A stretch of DNA of 63,707 bases from Seminavis robusta. Taxonomy: Eukaryota; Bacillariophyta; Bacillariophyceae; Naviculales; Naviculaceae. The DNA is taken from the NCBI GenBank assembly GCA_903772945.1, contig CAICTM010000380.1, forward strand, positions 8,048 through 71,754, read 5' to 3'. A model generated the notes under the pieces. That model worked only from the letters and a program-made list of their open reading frames with translations, made no database searches and was not told the DNA's origin. The position numbers and the translations under genes are program-made. Below, piece after piece: positions 53,437-63,707 of the stretch. How positions within the stretch are numbered: position 1 is the stretch's first letter; every line of letters begins with the position of its first letter.

Positions 53437-55840
53437 ATGAGAGAAAAGCGATCCTCCAAGCGCCGTGAAGGCACCGTGAAAAGCAGCAAAGGCAGCAAGA
53501 AACCTCGTACTTCGTCTCAAACCGATGGCAGCTACAAACAGCAGAATACCCTCTTGATTAGTCTTCCTGAAGATGTCGAAACTTGGTTCCAATACGAAAG
53601 CTCTTTACGAAGCAGCAATCCAGGCCCCGAATCGGGTAAACAGCTGAAACCTCCAACCGAGGAACAATTGAGTTCGTTTCGTAGGGTTGCTGATGACATC
53701 TACCGTCGAGAAATCCAGCTGTACGTCGAAGGCGGGAACAATAAGCAAGAGCCCTGGATCGATTCGACCATCCGAAAAGGAACCCTGAAGGATCGAATCG
53801 CAGCAATGAGCCTGTCGCTAAGCCAAAACCCAGTACATAGCTTTCACACAATCGATGGTCTGTTGCAAATGGCATGTGGGACACAACAAGCTGGAGGACT
53901 GCCAAACTCAAGGGTAGCACAACTGGCTGCAGAAGCCTTGGAAGATTTGTTCGCCAAGACGTTTCTCCCTCCAAACCGAAAGCTGGAATCGCTCCGCGAA
54001 AGGTTGCCCCCATTTCTAGTAGGATCGGGCCAAAAACAAATTAGTGACCAAAACAATCTTCCAAACAATTTGTCGCCGAGGCTGCTTTTGCTGTGGAGAT
54101 TTGAAGAAATGGTGAAAGAAAAGTTTCAAATGTTTCTGAAGAACTATCTAACAAAGACGCTGCAGGAAGGTCTAGAAACCAGCAAAATCAGTGCTCTACG
54201 CACCGCATCCAACCTACTTCGATCCGTTCCAGAAGGCGAAGCCATGATTCTCTCCTTACTGGTCAACAAATTGGGTGATCCCAACAAAAAACTGGCTGCT
54301 GCAGCCAACAACCAACTCAAGACGGTTTTGGAGGAACATCCCAACATGCAGGTACGGTATGGTTACTCCCCCCCTGACTTGAAGTTGCAGCTAAACTATT
54401 CACTCACCTTTCTATCTTTCTCAGGTAGTGATTGCTCGTGAAGTACAGCAGCTAGCTCATCGGCCACACCTGTCACAGAGCGCACTATACAATTGCATCA
54501 CATTTCTCAACCAAATGAAACTGGAAAAAGCTTCACGTGAAAACAGTGAAAGAGCCTCATTGCCAGCTAATTTGATAACAACATACTTCAAGTTTTTCAA
54601 GATTGCAATCGGAAGCAACAAGGAAGAAAAAACTTGGGGCGAAACCGGGTCGAAGAGCAGACTCCTCGCTGCTTTGCTTTCGGGGGTGAGTCGAGCACAG
54701 CCATACCTGTCAGAAAAAGACAAGGTCATTGATGAACACATTGATGAGTTGTATCGCGTCGTGCATCATGCACCTCCAACAGCATCAACCCAGGCCCTTG
54801 CTTTATTGTTCCAGGTTACAGTAGGATCTTCAAACGCGTCTGTGCAATCCAAGGAGCATCAAGCATCCTGCGATCGCTATTACAGGGCGTTGTATGCGGC
54901 CCTCTCCGGAACTGGAATGGTCAGCGCAGGAAGACACAGTACCATCTTCTTCAACATTCTTTACAAGTCTCTTAAACACGACAAGAATCAAAGGAGAATC
55001 TTGGCTATGACGAAACGGCTCTTGTCCACTACGATGCATTGCAACCCACCGTCTCTGGCCGCCAGTATCTTTGTTGTCAATGATGTGGCTTCTCATAATC
55101 CAGGTATGGAGGCATATTTTGAAGATGAACCATCCACAGACGGAGGCAAGCTGGTGCTCCAACCGACAATCCGCGATCCTCAATCGGCTCTGTCGCCACG
55201 AGGGACAGCAGGCGAAGAAGTTAGCACCAGCAAACCGTCGTCCTGGGAGCTGTCACTTGCTTCCCATCACTATCATCCTTCGGCATCAAAGTTTGCAGGC
55301 TCCGCTGGCAGCATCACTTACGACGGCAACCCGTTACAAGACTTCAACATGGCTTCTTTTCTGGACAAGTTTGCGTACAGGAACCCCAAGAAAGTCAAGG
55401 AGCAGAAGAATGGCTTCAGCAATGCCGTGGTTCGTTTCTCGCGACCCTTTAAGGATCAGAAGTACGTGGAGCAACAAACCATGGGAGACGAGGGTCTATT
55501 CTTTCGAAAATTCTTTGACGAACGGGAAAAGAGAACGGCTGAGAAGCCAGTCAAACAGAAGAAATTGGTTTCAGGTTTGGATAACGCCGATATTGATTAT
55601 GATGAAGTGTTTGATCAATGGGAGTCAGACCCGGAAGAGGAGGCTTTCTACGAGATGGCTGCACAGAAGATGCTTGAAAATACGGCCGGCGCTGGCCCTG
55701 TAGACGTTGATGATGATGATGACTTTGCTGGTGCGTACGACTGGGACAGTGATGATGACGATGGCGGTGGTGGTGTCGACGACGAGGACAAGTTGAACCT
55801 GGAGGGTGGCAGCGACAGCGATGAAGATGCCAGCGAGTGA
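53437..55840 (+). CDS. MAK21: Ribosome biogenesis factor Noc1/Mak21 (CBF family)
   Basis: Exons 53437-54351 and 54425-55840 (phase 0) give 776 residues. Noc1/Mak21 (human CEBPZ) pairs with Noc2 and carries pre-60S particles within the nucleolus. HEAT-like helices fill the N-terminal half (LLSVRSVPEG-type segments such as NLLRSVPEGEAMILSLLVNK). The CBF domain is at ~residues 440-600: GRHSTIFFNILYKSLKHDKN and NPPSLAASIFVVNDV. The family tail follows: LASHHYHPSASKFA, GNPLQDFNMASFLDKFAYRN and TMGDEGLFFRKFF. Acidic Asp/Gly-rich stretches end the protein. It is shorter than yeast Mak21 (~1000 residues). The start at 53437 opens with the usual Lys/Arg-rich nucleolar-type segment. Confidence 0.92.
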
Positions 55841-56528
55841 AAAATTCAACAGGAAGGTCCAAGTTCGAATATTTCTCGGGGAGGAAAGAAGGCGTGAACA
55901 GGCTGAAATCTGCTCGCAAGGACAGCTTTGTAGTTGAGGATCTCGCTATCAGTGTCCATGCACTCTAGCTAGAATATCACGGCAATAGTACCGTTTTAGA
56001 TACAATTTCAATATTGCGATTTGTGATGCCCTTGTGGTTGTTCTTACTAGCTAGTCTAGATAGTAGATACCGGTAGCCACCAACATTGCAACCACAACGT
56101 TCGGTACCGGTACATCCTAGCAAGTTTACATGTTCTTTTAGCTGATGTTTTGCAACTGCGGTTTTAATTTTACTTTTTTAAGTTTCACACAATTCAGGAA
56201 CTAGTTTCACAAAGTAAAATGTCAAAATCACGTGGAGTGGCTTGCAAAGCAGCTTCAAAGCATCCGAGGCGGGTCTCCACACAGCCTTGTAGGCTTTCTA
56301 AAATCCTGTACAGTAGCTCGACGACCGATGACGACAAGAGACGAGAGATCACAGCAGCCATCGGGAGGAACGAAGCAATATCATTGTATCCTCGCAAGTA
56401 TAACACCAGCCGACCCGCAATCTTCAAGGTACCTGTGCTATCGATAGCCTACCGGTACGGTATCAACCACCTGTCCCAGTCAGTCCTCCTCCCACTACAG
56501 CTATTATATTCAGAGTATTGAGTTGAAA
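55841..56528. other. Spacer before the EMC8/9 gene
   Basis: The 3' UTR of Noc1 and promoter of the EMC gene. CTAGCTAG-type and ACCGGTACAT words appear (55968, 56050, 56104). A 100-codon frame at 56219-56521 lacks any motif and ends just before the EMC start; I treat it as UTR. Confidence 0.45.
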
Positions 56529-57158
56529 ATGGCTAAGGATAAGGAAACAGAACGATCAGTAGAGGTATCAGCAGTGGCTGCCGTGTCGATGATCCTTCAT
56601 GCTGTCAAGCACTCACATGAAGCTGTCCACGGAGTGCTGTTGGGCTCCTTCTCAGGAGGTCAAGTGAAGATTTCCGAGGCTGTACCTGTATGTCACGGAG
56701 CACCAACACTTCCATTATTGGAAACAGCACTTGCATTGATCAAGGCCGCCGACGACTCGTCAAATTCTGTTGTCGGTTGGTATGTTTCTCCAAGACTCGA
56801 AAGCGACGAACGGCCAGGACCGGCTGCTTTAAAGATTGTTGCGGGTCTTGCCAGCAGCGATGACAAGGAAAAGGAGCCAGCATTGGTTGTTCTTCGCAAC
56901 AAAGATCTCGACAAGATTGTACTCGACAATGAAAGATCGATGATTGATTCATTTCAGGCTCTGGGGAAAGATTTTGGCCAGCAATGGCTCAAACCCTTGA
57001 GTACTGGTATTGACAATGAGGAGACAATAAAAGCCGGTGTGAAAAAAGCCTTGAAAGGTGAAATTAATATTGAGGACTTGATTGATCATTTCGAGGCTGA
57101 AAGCTCAAAGAAGTCGAGATGGTTCCCTAATGACTCTTTGAAGGCACTCTTGAAGTAA
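56529..57158 (+). CDS. ER membrane protein complex subunit EMC8/9
   Basis: A single exon of 209 residues, the usual size of the family (UPF0172, MPN-like fold). EMC8/9 is the cytosolic cap of the ER membrane complex, which inserts tail-anchored and multi-pass proteins. Family features: VEVSAVAAVSMILHAVKHSH at the N-terminus, GVLLGS, the phrase VPVCHGAPTLPLLETALALI, and VVGWYVSPRL where family members have a GYYQAN-like stretch. The JAMM metal-binding residues are not evident, as expected for this inactive family. The start is the first ATG in frame. Confidence 0.88.
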   Translation: MAKDKETERSVEVSAVAAVSMILHAVKHSHEAVHGVLLGSFSGGQVKISEAVPVCHGAPTLPLLETALALIKAADDSSNSVVGWYVSPRLESDERPGPAALKIVAGLASSDDKEKEPALVVLRNKDLDKIVLDNERSMIDSFQALGKDFGQQWLKPLSTGIDNEETIKAGVKKALKGEINIEDLIDHFEAESSKKSRWFPNDSLKALLK

Positions 57159-57488
57159 CGAGGGCGTAGCAGTACATGTATGGCTACACGACACCTCTAC
57201 GCAAATTGTAATGAAAAACAGAAACATAGACTACGTAGGCAGGCAGACTCATATCAGAGTTGGATAGTGGAGCTTTACAGCAATATAAATAAACCTATTT
57301 TCATGTTTCCACCCAAGACTCTTAAAAACAGAACAGATTTTCAGTACGAGACCGGTACACACAATGCTGGCATTGGCAGGCATCTCAGTTACAAACTCAG
57401 CGCCTATTGCCACTAGCTAGCCTGACAGCTTTCAATGTGAATAACACACTAATGAAGCTGCAGAACATACAACCGACATTTGAGGGAT
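57159..57488. other. Convergent spacer
   Basis: The 3' regions of the EMC8/9 and PSxxPS-RRM genes. An AATATAAATAAA poly(A)-like stretch lies near 57283. CACTAGCTAGCC occurs at about 57411. Nothing else is seen. Confidence 0.5.
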
Positions 57489-60292
57489 TCATGAAGACGT
57501 TCGAGACAGCGGCCTGGGGAACGTAGGGGCGTTGCCCTTTGGCTGTGGTTTTATTGTCCGAACAGTCACACCGACATCCTGGATCGTGCAGGGAAATACG
57601 AAGATAGACACGAGCTGAGGGAGCTGTTAACGTGATGCATGCAATGCCGTTGTGATCTCCATCACTCACCTGAACCACGATTTCGCTGACTTTGCACTTT
57701 TTGAGAGCTCTGTCAACCGATTTCGGGGATTTGAAGCGTACGAGCCCGAATCCCCGTTGGTTGGAAGCTACAGCAACGTCGTCGATTTCTCCAAATTCAC
57801 GAAAAGAAGCGATGATTTTTTTTGCCGTCACATTCTTTCGCATGCCTTGAATAATGATTGTGTCGGCCGGTAAATCACTCGCAAGTTGCAAACTGAGTAA
57901 TGCTGAGAGATGCCGGGAGACAGCAATATGTAAGCGAATCTTCAGCCACGGCCCTTTGGAGTGGGCATGAAACGCAATTCCCTCACTTACCTGCGCACTC
58001 GTGGATTGTCCTTGAGGCATCATCGGGGCCCAGAATTCCGTGTCTGACGCTTGACACCATTTTGTATAATATGTCTCGCATGAAGGATTGCTTTCTCTCC
58101 GTGGTAGCAGCACTGTCGTTGCGTTTGAGCCAGTCTGTTACGTCGCAAAGTGCACTAGCCTCGATCTCGGCACCACTCTGACCGACACCACCCCACAAGA
58201 TGTCATTTGGTTCAACTTCGGGCTCATCGTCATCCATCAGCGCCTTTGTCAAAGCCTGGCTCATCATTCCGTCGAACCCGCTCAAGTTTCCTTCCACTTC
58301 AGCTCGCATCTTCTCCAAATTTTGGTCGCGAAACTTGTCGAATTCATCCATGAGTTTCTGGGTTGTATCAGCCTCGTCTCCCGAGTCGCCTGCCATGGAG
58401 TTGCCTGTCGACAATAGTGACTGATTCGAAACCAAGCTCTCACTGGGCGAAAGGAAGCCTTCCATCATTGGGCCTTTGCCATCCGGACTAAAAGCTGTCC
58501 GTGGATCTGTCGAGTGCCCAACGGTACTCGATGCGACTGTCTTTCCGACAGCAGCGTTCCAGCTTCCTTCGGGTGGGCCATGACTAACCGCTTGGACGCG
58601 TTTGTTGGTTGCTGACTGATGAAGATGCATTTGCATCAATTTCTTCCTTCGTCTGTAAAAGAAAAACAGTCCAACCATGGCACACAATGCCATCACCACC
58701 ACAACAGCCACTATTATCGTTGGGTTCTGCGATTCTGGGGTTGACGGCCTGGATAGCGGGGTGGGTGATGTACTAGGCAAACTACTTGGCATCGGAGAAG
58801 CGGTTTCACGCTCTGTTGGTTGAGACGATGGTATCATCGACGGGGGAATTGAAGGGCCAGGCGAGACGGTCGGTATCATCGAAGGTGGCATGGAAGGGAC
58901 AGAAGACGTTGTTGGCATGGGCGTCTGGGAGAATAACCTTGAGACTGGCTGTGTTTCGGTAACGGGGAGACCTAGCATATTCAAATCGAATGTGACTCGA
59001 TCGAGATTCAAGTTCATGAACGCCTTGAACAAGGATGGATACCCGGTCACATTGACCACGTCCGAAACGTACGAGAGTCTATAGGATACTGTGTTGACGG
59101 TCACCCCAGTGCCTTGCGTCTGTGTCCGCCGTCGATATCGGTACCTACTGCTGTTTGTCGTCGTGCAAGGATCTCGTCCTTCTCCGTATCGGGATCGAAG
59201 GAAGCGGTTGGAGGGGCTGTTTGAAATCAGCAAGGGTGGCACTGATAGCTTTTGATCCAAAATGACGCAGGTAGTGTTCACGAATTTGCTGGATGAAGGG
59301 TCGAGAAAAGTGGTATAGTTCTCCATCAGGAACTGAAAGCTAAGGATCTGTGTTTCATTGAAGAAGTAGCTCCCCTCGAAGAGAAACTTTTGTATGTATT
59401 GGACCGCATCCTCTATGCTATTTGCATACGAAGGCGACACCGAGGGCATTTCTGAAGGTAAGTGGGAGGGCGCCATTGACGGTGCTGTTGTGGGCCTCAT
59501 GGATGGCTGAGATGATATAGAAGGAAAGAGTGTAGGGGGGATGGAAGGGGAATTGGATGGGGCAAATGTTGAAGTGGGGTTCGACGTAGGTTCAAAACTG
59601 CCGGTCGGAGCCGGAGAAAGAAGCATGGAGGGTACTATACTTCCATTAAAAGGTACGCTGAAGGTTGGGTCGGGCTCTAGCTGCGATGGCGATTGCGATG
59701 GAGCAGATTCTGTGGAAGCTGCTGACGACACGTTTGTGGGGATCAGATCATCGAGGAGTTCTGTCAAAGTGGGTGCTGAACTCTCAGTTGTGCTATTGTC
59801 GTGGTTTGCTGGTGTCGTTGGTGTATCGGTATCTAATATAATCACGTTGGACAAATACACTGCAGAGTCCTCTCTATCAGTGGCGGATTGATTGCCATGT
59901 GTGTCTGTTGCAGTTGCTATCTCTTGGGTACTGTTGACTTTTGATTCAACAGATTCCGGGCGGCCTGACGCTGAGACTGATGGAGTCATAGAAGGGGGCA
60001 CCGTATCATCCCAATCAACCAGGAAACCAGACACACTGGGTGCTGGACTGGTCGTTGAGGAAACATTCAATGATGTTGTGGTGACGGATGGTGCACACAA
60101 CACGAAAACCACGCCTTGCAAGAAGAGCGCTGGAGACTTCGACACTCGTCTCCTTTTCTGACATCTTGTTATTTTTGGTCGTCTGGTGTTGTAAGGAAAG
60201 CACGGTGGGGCTGATTGTCGTTCCGATAAAGTATCAGTTCTGGCATGGTGCAACTCTGGAGAAGAACATTCTTGTCGCCGAAATGTGAACAT
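57489..60292 (-). CDS. Single-pass membrane protein: PSxxPS-rich ectodomain, TM helix, cytosolic RRM
   Basis: Exons 60292-57991, 57902-57670 and 57578-57489 keep phase and give 874 residues. A hydrophobic segment at ~54-72 (ALFLQGVVFVLCAPSVTTTS) could be a signal; its long basic n-region makes the start uncertain. The ectodomain has two Pro/Ser/Thr-rich arrays of the PSxxPS kind (SNSPSIPPTLFPSISSQPSM; SVPSMPPSMIPTVSPGPSIP) around a ~170-residue domain with several N-glycosylation sites. The TM helix is at ~520-540 (IIVAVVVVMALCAMVGLFFF) with stop-transfer YRRRKK. The cytosolic part has ~230 Ser/Asp-rich residues, then an RRM at ~775-860: TIIIQGM (RNP2), KIIASFREFGEIDDVAV, RGFGLVRFK (RNP1), KVSEIVVQDVGVTVRTIKP. 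The RRM lies mostly in exon 2, completed by exon 3. Function unknown; surface sensing linked to RNA binding is speculative. Confidence 0.75.
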
Positions 60293-61969
60293 CGCATTGG
60301 TCTTCCGTCTATGTTTTATATCTCTGGCTCAAAAACTATGTTTGAACATGAACATAGGAGCAAGCAACAGGACTTGAATCTGAGGAGATGATACCTTTCG
60401 TTATCTTGATGAGGAAGCCTGATGATGAATGAAGCTGGCTAGCTTAGACTAGCTGGCGATGTCGATCCCACGGAAACGGATCAAAAGGGGAATTTGAACG
60501 AGAAAAACAAATCAATAAAAATAATGGAAATCACTCGTAGATTAAATAAGCCCTTATAATTGACAGAGTCAACGGCCACGGGCAATGCAAAGTTTAATGC
60601 TTTGGTCTGAGCTAGTTGAGGTTTAATTTTTTTAAATAAGCCTTGGTACCCGTACTTGACCGGGAAGGCAGGCGATTTCAGAGATCCGGTTGATTGCTAA
60701 TGAATGCGATACTCCCGCGATTCGCGCTAAGTCGTTCGCGATTCGCGCTAAGTCGCGCTGCGCGACTTGGAAAGTCGTTCGCGACTTGCGCTATGTCGCG
60801 CTCCGCGAATTAAAAATACTAGCATTTACGCTTCGATTTAAGTCGCGCGAAGTCGCGGTAAAGTTGCGCAATTCGTTCTATTCAAGCAGCGCGAATCGCG
60901 GGAAACTCGCGCAGCGCGAATAGGAACGACTTTCAGCGATTCGATAGTTGAAGTAGGGTTAAGGCCTAATCGGCTGCCTTCCGGATACCGGAGTGGTCCT
61001 CATTACAGTATTTGACTTCCACATGGTCAGGCATACACGACGGTACTGTACCGACTGGTAGCAATGTGGATGCATGAAGCTCGAAGCTCACTTGTCTAAA
61101 TTAGCGGTACCGTTACAATGATACAATGATGGCTTTTGAGTTTGCAAGGAAGCTTGAATGATAATGTGAGGTGCGTTGTGATCAAGAAAGCCTTCAGCAT
61201 CTCTGCGCTTGCCTTCGGTCCAACTTAACTGTACTAGTAGTAGTGCTGTTTACCTTGCTTGCTTCTTGTCCTCGGCCAATCTCCAGGAGTCCCAGACTCT
61301 TGTACTTTCTTGCGCACCTTTCTCCTTTTTTAAAAGTTTGGTCCTGCGAATGAAATTGTAGCGCTTCCAAGGTTGTGGAGGTATGATCACCGACTAAAGA
61401 AGATGAGTTGGCATACAGTACTGACTCTACACATACATGTGGCTACGATGGAAGTGCCGCTGCCGCTATGTTCATTCTAGCATCGCAGGTTGACGTACAA
61501 GGTATTATTCTAAAGCGCTGAAGTCCTGCTACTAGCTGGCTAGATCTTTCTCGCCCTTCAATTTCCCATGGTTCGCCACACCATTGGAAATTGGAACGCC
61601 CCATCCAGTCCTCTCCTTTCGTTGTACCCCTACCGGTATGTCTACTATCTCTCGAGCTTGCGCAGCCCGATTGCTCATCTGCTGCCTCTACCCTTTCGAA
61701 GTTAGTTTCTATATCTTTGGAACCTTTTACCACCAAAGGTGCATGACTTTCATCTTCCCCTCCGCCCAGCAATCAATATGCTACAGCTGTACGGAGGATT
61801 GAACTTGCGAAGTGAAAGGATCCTTGAAATCCTGCCTAGTCTAGTAGTAGGGACCACACTTTATGCTTATACTGGCATCCACGCTTCATACAAAGGACAA
61901 TAACCTGTGCTTTCTGCGTTGTTCGAAATTGGTTAAAACTAATGGTGATTTCGGTTCGGTTCTAGTGCC
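60293..61969. other. 1.7 kb spacer with a GCGACTT repeat island
   Basis: Promoter side of the PSxxPS-RRM gene and 3' side of the ubiquitin-S27a gene. It contains the repeat island at 60708-60945. The remainder (60946-61969) has short frames without motifs and scattered ACTAGTAGTAG, TAGCTGGCTAG and ACCGGTA words. Confidence 0.5.
60708..60945. repeat. Left island of GCGACTT / AAGTCGC repeats
   Basis: About 240 bases dominated by the words GCGACTT, its complement AAGTCGC, and TCGCG/GCGCGAA. Orientation varies, giving many small hairpins (for example AAGTCGCGCTGCGCGACTT). Composition is sharply richer in CG steps than the surrounding AT-rich spacer. It does not encode a plausible protein. Confidence 0.8.
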
Positions 61970-62559
<590 letters not shown>

Positions 62560-63707
62560 GGTCGTCTATCTTGATTCGATGCTTCTAGCTAAGATGCAAT
62601 TCACAGATGGTAACAACGCTGTTGCTTCCACTAAACCACACCACAAGGGCAGCAAAGCAGACGATGGGTTGACGCGCAACAGCCACAACAGTTTGTGTTA
62701 CCTCCAACCACTTACTAAAATAGATCTAATCCCGAAAAACTCGTCACTCGTCACTCACACTCTCGCTAATGATTATTCTTGACCCTTTCAAGGCAGGGGC
62801 TCTTGCGAATTGCTACCGGTACGCAGTACTAGCTAGTAGTAGTACAGTACGATATCTATCATCTAGTCTATCTGCGCTGTGCGGTCATTACATGTATTGA
62901 GAGTGGAAATGCCCGTACCGGTGACGGGCGGTGAAGCCCCTACGGCAGATAACGACTTTCCTGAGAAAGTCGTGAAAGTCGCTAAACATCGCGTGACTTT
63001 CGCAACTTTGAAAATCGCGCGACCTTTTAAAAAACGACGTTTACTGCGACTTTCGTGTCTTTGCAACTTTGCGTGGCTTTATTAGTAATTTGATTGCTTA
63101 AAATCGCGACTTTAAACGCCTTTACCAACTTTCACCACAATTTTGACAAAGCGACTTTCTTCGCGACTTTAACGACTTGCGCGACTTTCCGCGATCGCCA
63201 TTCGAGGGTACTAGTCTAAATAGTACGACAGTACCGGTCGCTCAGCTCGATCTATGTCCTTATGGATGTCCTTACCACTCTAGCCTGATCATGGACAACT
63301 AACTGTCCCAAGTTGAGGGAATAGGTGTTCAGACGAAGCCAGGATCCAAGCCAGCAAGGTCCTCATGTACGGTAAATGCAGGTTTCCGTTCTCGTAGGAC
63401 TAGACCCACCCAACCGTCCCTGGGCATGGGCATTCCTGCCTCTAGCTAGTAGGGTACCTGACGCGGTCACTATAGCTACCAGTCGACATGTACCTATCAA
63501 TATAAATACACTACAAAGTTCCTCGGAACAAGAGAACTCAAAGGAGAGGAGCGTTCCCTCAAATAATTGCCACATTCACCATGTTCGCTTTCTCGTCAAC
63601 CTTGAAGATGCCGTCGCCGTCGTCATCATCATCATGGACTCGACTGCAGTGTGAATTACTCCTTTCCGAGTAGTCATGGAAGCTGCCCTTGGAGAGGACT
63701 TCTTCGA
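62560..63707. other. Right-end spacer with second repeat island
   Basis: Upstream region of the ubiquitin-S27a gene, with TAGCTAGTAGTAGTAC and ACCGGTACGC words at 62815-62845. It also holds the second GCGACTTT island at 62948-63198. The final 500 bases to the window edge contain only short frames without motifs. Confidence 0.5.
62948..63198. repeat. Right island of GCGACTTT repeats
   Basis: About 250 bases in which CGACTTT, GCGACTTT, CAACTTT and related words recur every 10-25 bases, mostly in the same orientation here (CGCGACTTTAAACGCC, GCGACTTTCTTCGCGACTTT). The unit is the same as in the left island on the other side of the ubiquitin gene. Confidence 0.8.

Noticed and set aside
56219..56521. 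A 100-codon plus-strand frame ahead of the EMC8/9 gene
   Set aside because: No motif; it ends directly before the EMC start codon and contains spacer-type ACCGGTACGGT words. More likely 5' UTR.
60690..60923. A 77-codon frame in the left GCGACTT island
   Set aside because: The translation is only the repeat read as Arg/Ala/Ser words, so it is not a gene.

Overview
The window is nuclear DNA of a diatom, most likely a pennate one. Genes are widely spaced, lie on both strands and carry short GT-AG introns of about 50-170 bases. Several products fit the stramenopile/diatom lineage: a proteinaceous RNase P, an E1 enzyme with a secretory-type N-terminus as expected for the periplastidal SELMA system of complex plastids, a Pro-Ser-rich surface protein, and a large multi-pass EGF membrane protein. 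I see no bacterial operon structure, rRNA, tRNA or CRISPR array. Exon borders below were joined by hand, using splice dinucleotides, reading phase and family motifs.

Layout, left part (1-21.4 kb): PRORP-type RNase P (+, 237-3531); Q/M/G-rich HMG-box protein (-, 4391-6295); a 2.1 kb spacer; CNNM/CorC-like magnesium transporter (+, 8442-10662); coronin (+, 11457-12902); a small type I membrane protein (-, 13683-14492) divergent from an armadillo-like protein (+, 14871-16496); and a 1533-residue multi-pass/EGF protein (-, 16647-21434).

Middle part (21.8-47.3 kb): a 2.9 kb element with inverted ends and arrays of TATACGTATA-like units (21870-24790); an SLC25 mitochondrial carrier with a GC-AG intron (+, 25806-27070); a membrane-anchored histidine phosphatase with a 24-nt exon (-, 27558-28927), divergent from an mRNA cap methyltransferase (+, 29346-31580); a 15-exon SNF2 helicase resembling ERCC6L2 (-, 31741-38106); a MITE with TA duplications (38329-38819) in the spacer between it and an SLC49-like MFS transporter (+, 39100-42273); a broken zinc-finger gene with a 10-residue repeat (-, 42361-43505); and a UBA1-type E1 with a signal peptide (-, 43807-47232).

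Right part (47.6-63.7 kb): a relic of a mitochondrial uS5 ribosomal protein gene; a KIX-TAZ-bromodomain coactivator without an acetyltransferase domain (+, 48778-53034); the ribosome-assembly factor Noc1/Mak21 (+, 53437-55840); an EMC8/9 subunit (+, 56529-57158); a membrane protein that joins a PSxxPS-rich ectodomain to a cytosolic RRM (-, 57489-60292); and the ubiquitin-eS31 (S27a) fusion gene (-, 61970-62559), flanked on both sides by islands of a GCGACTTT-type repeat.

Most genes are unrelated housekeeping or membrane genes and do not form a pathway. The one thematic link is ubiquitin (E1 and ubiquitin-S27a), and their 14 kb spacing is probably chance. The best candidates for something undescribed are the PSxxPS-TM-RRM protein, the HAT-less KIX-TAZ-bromodomain protein, the inverted-repeat element with its periodic arrays, and the paired GCGACTTT islands.
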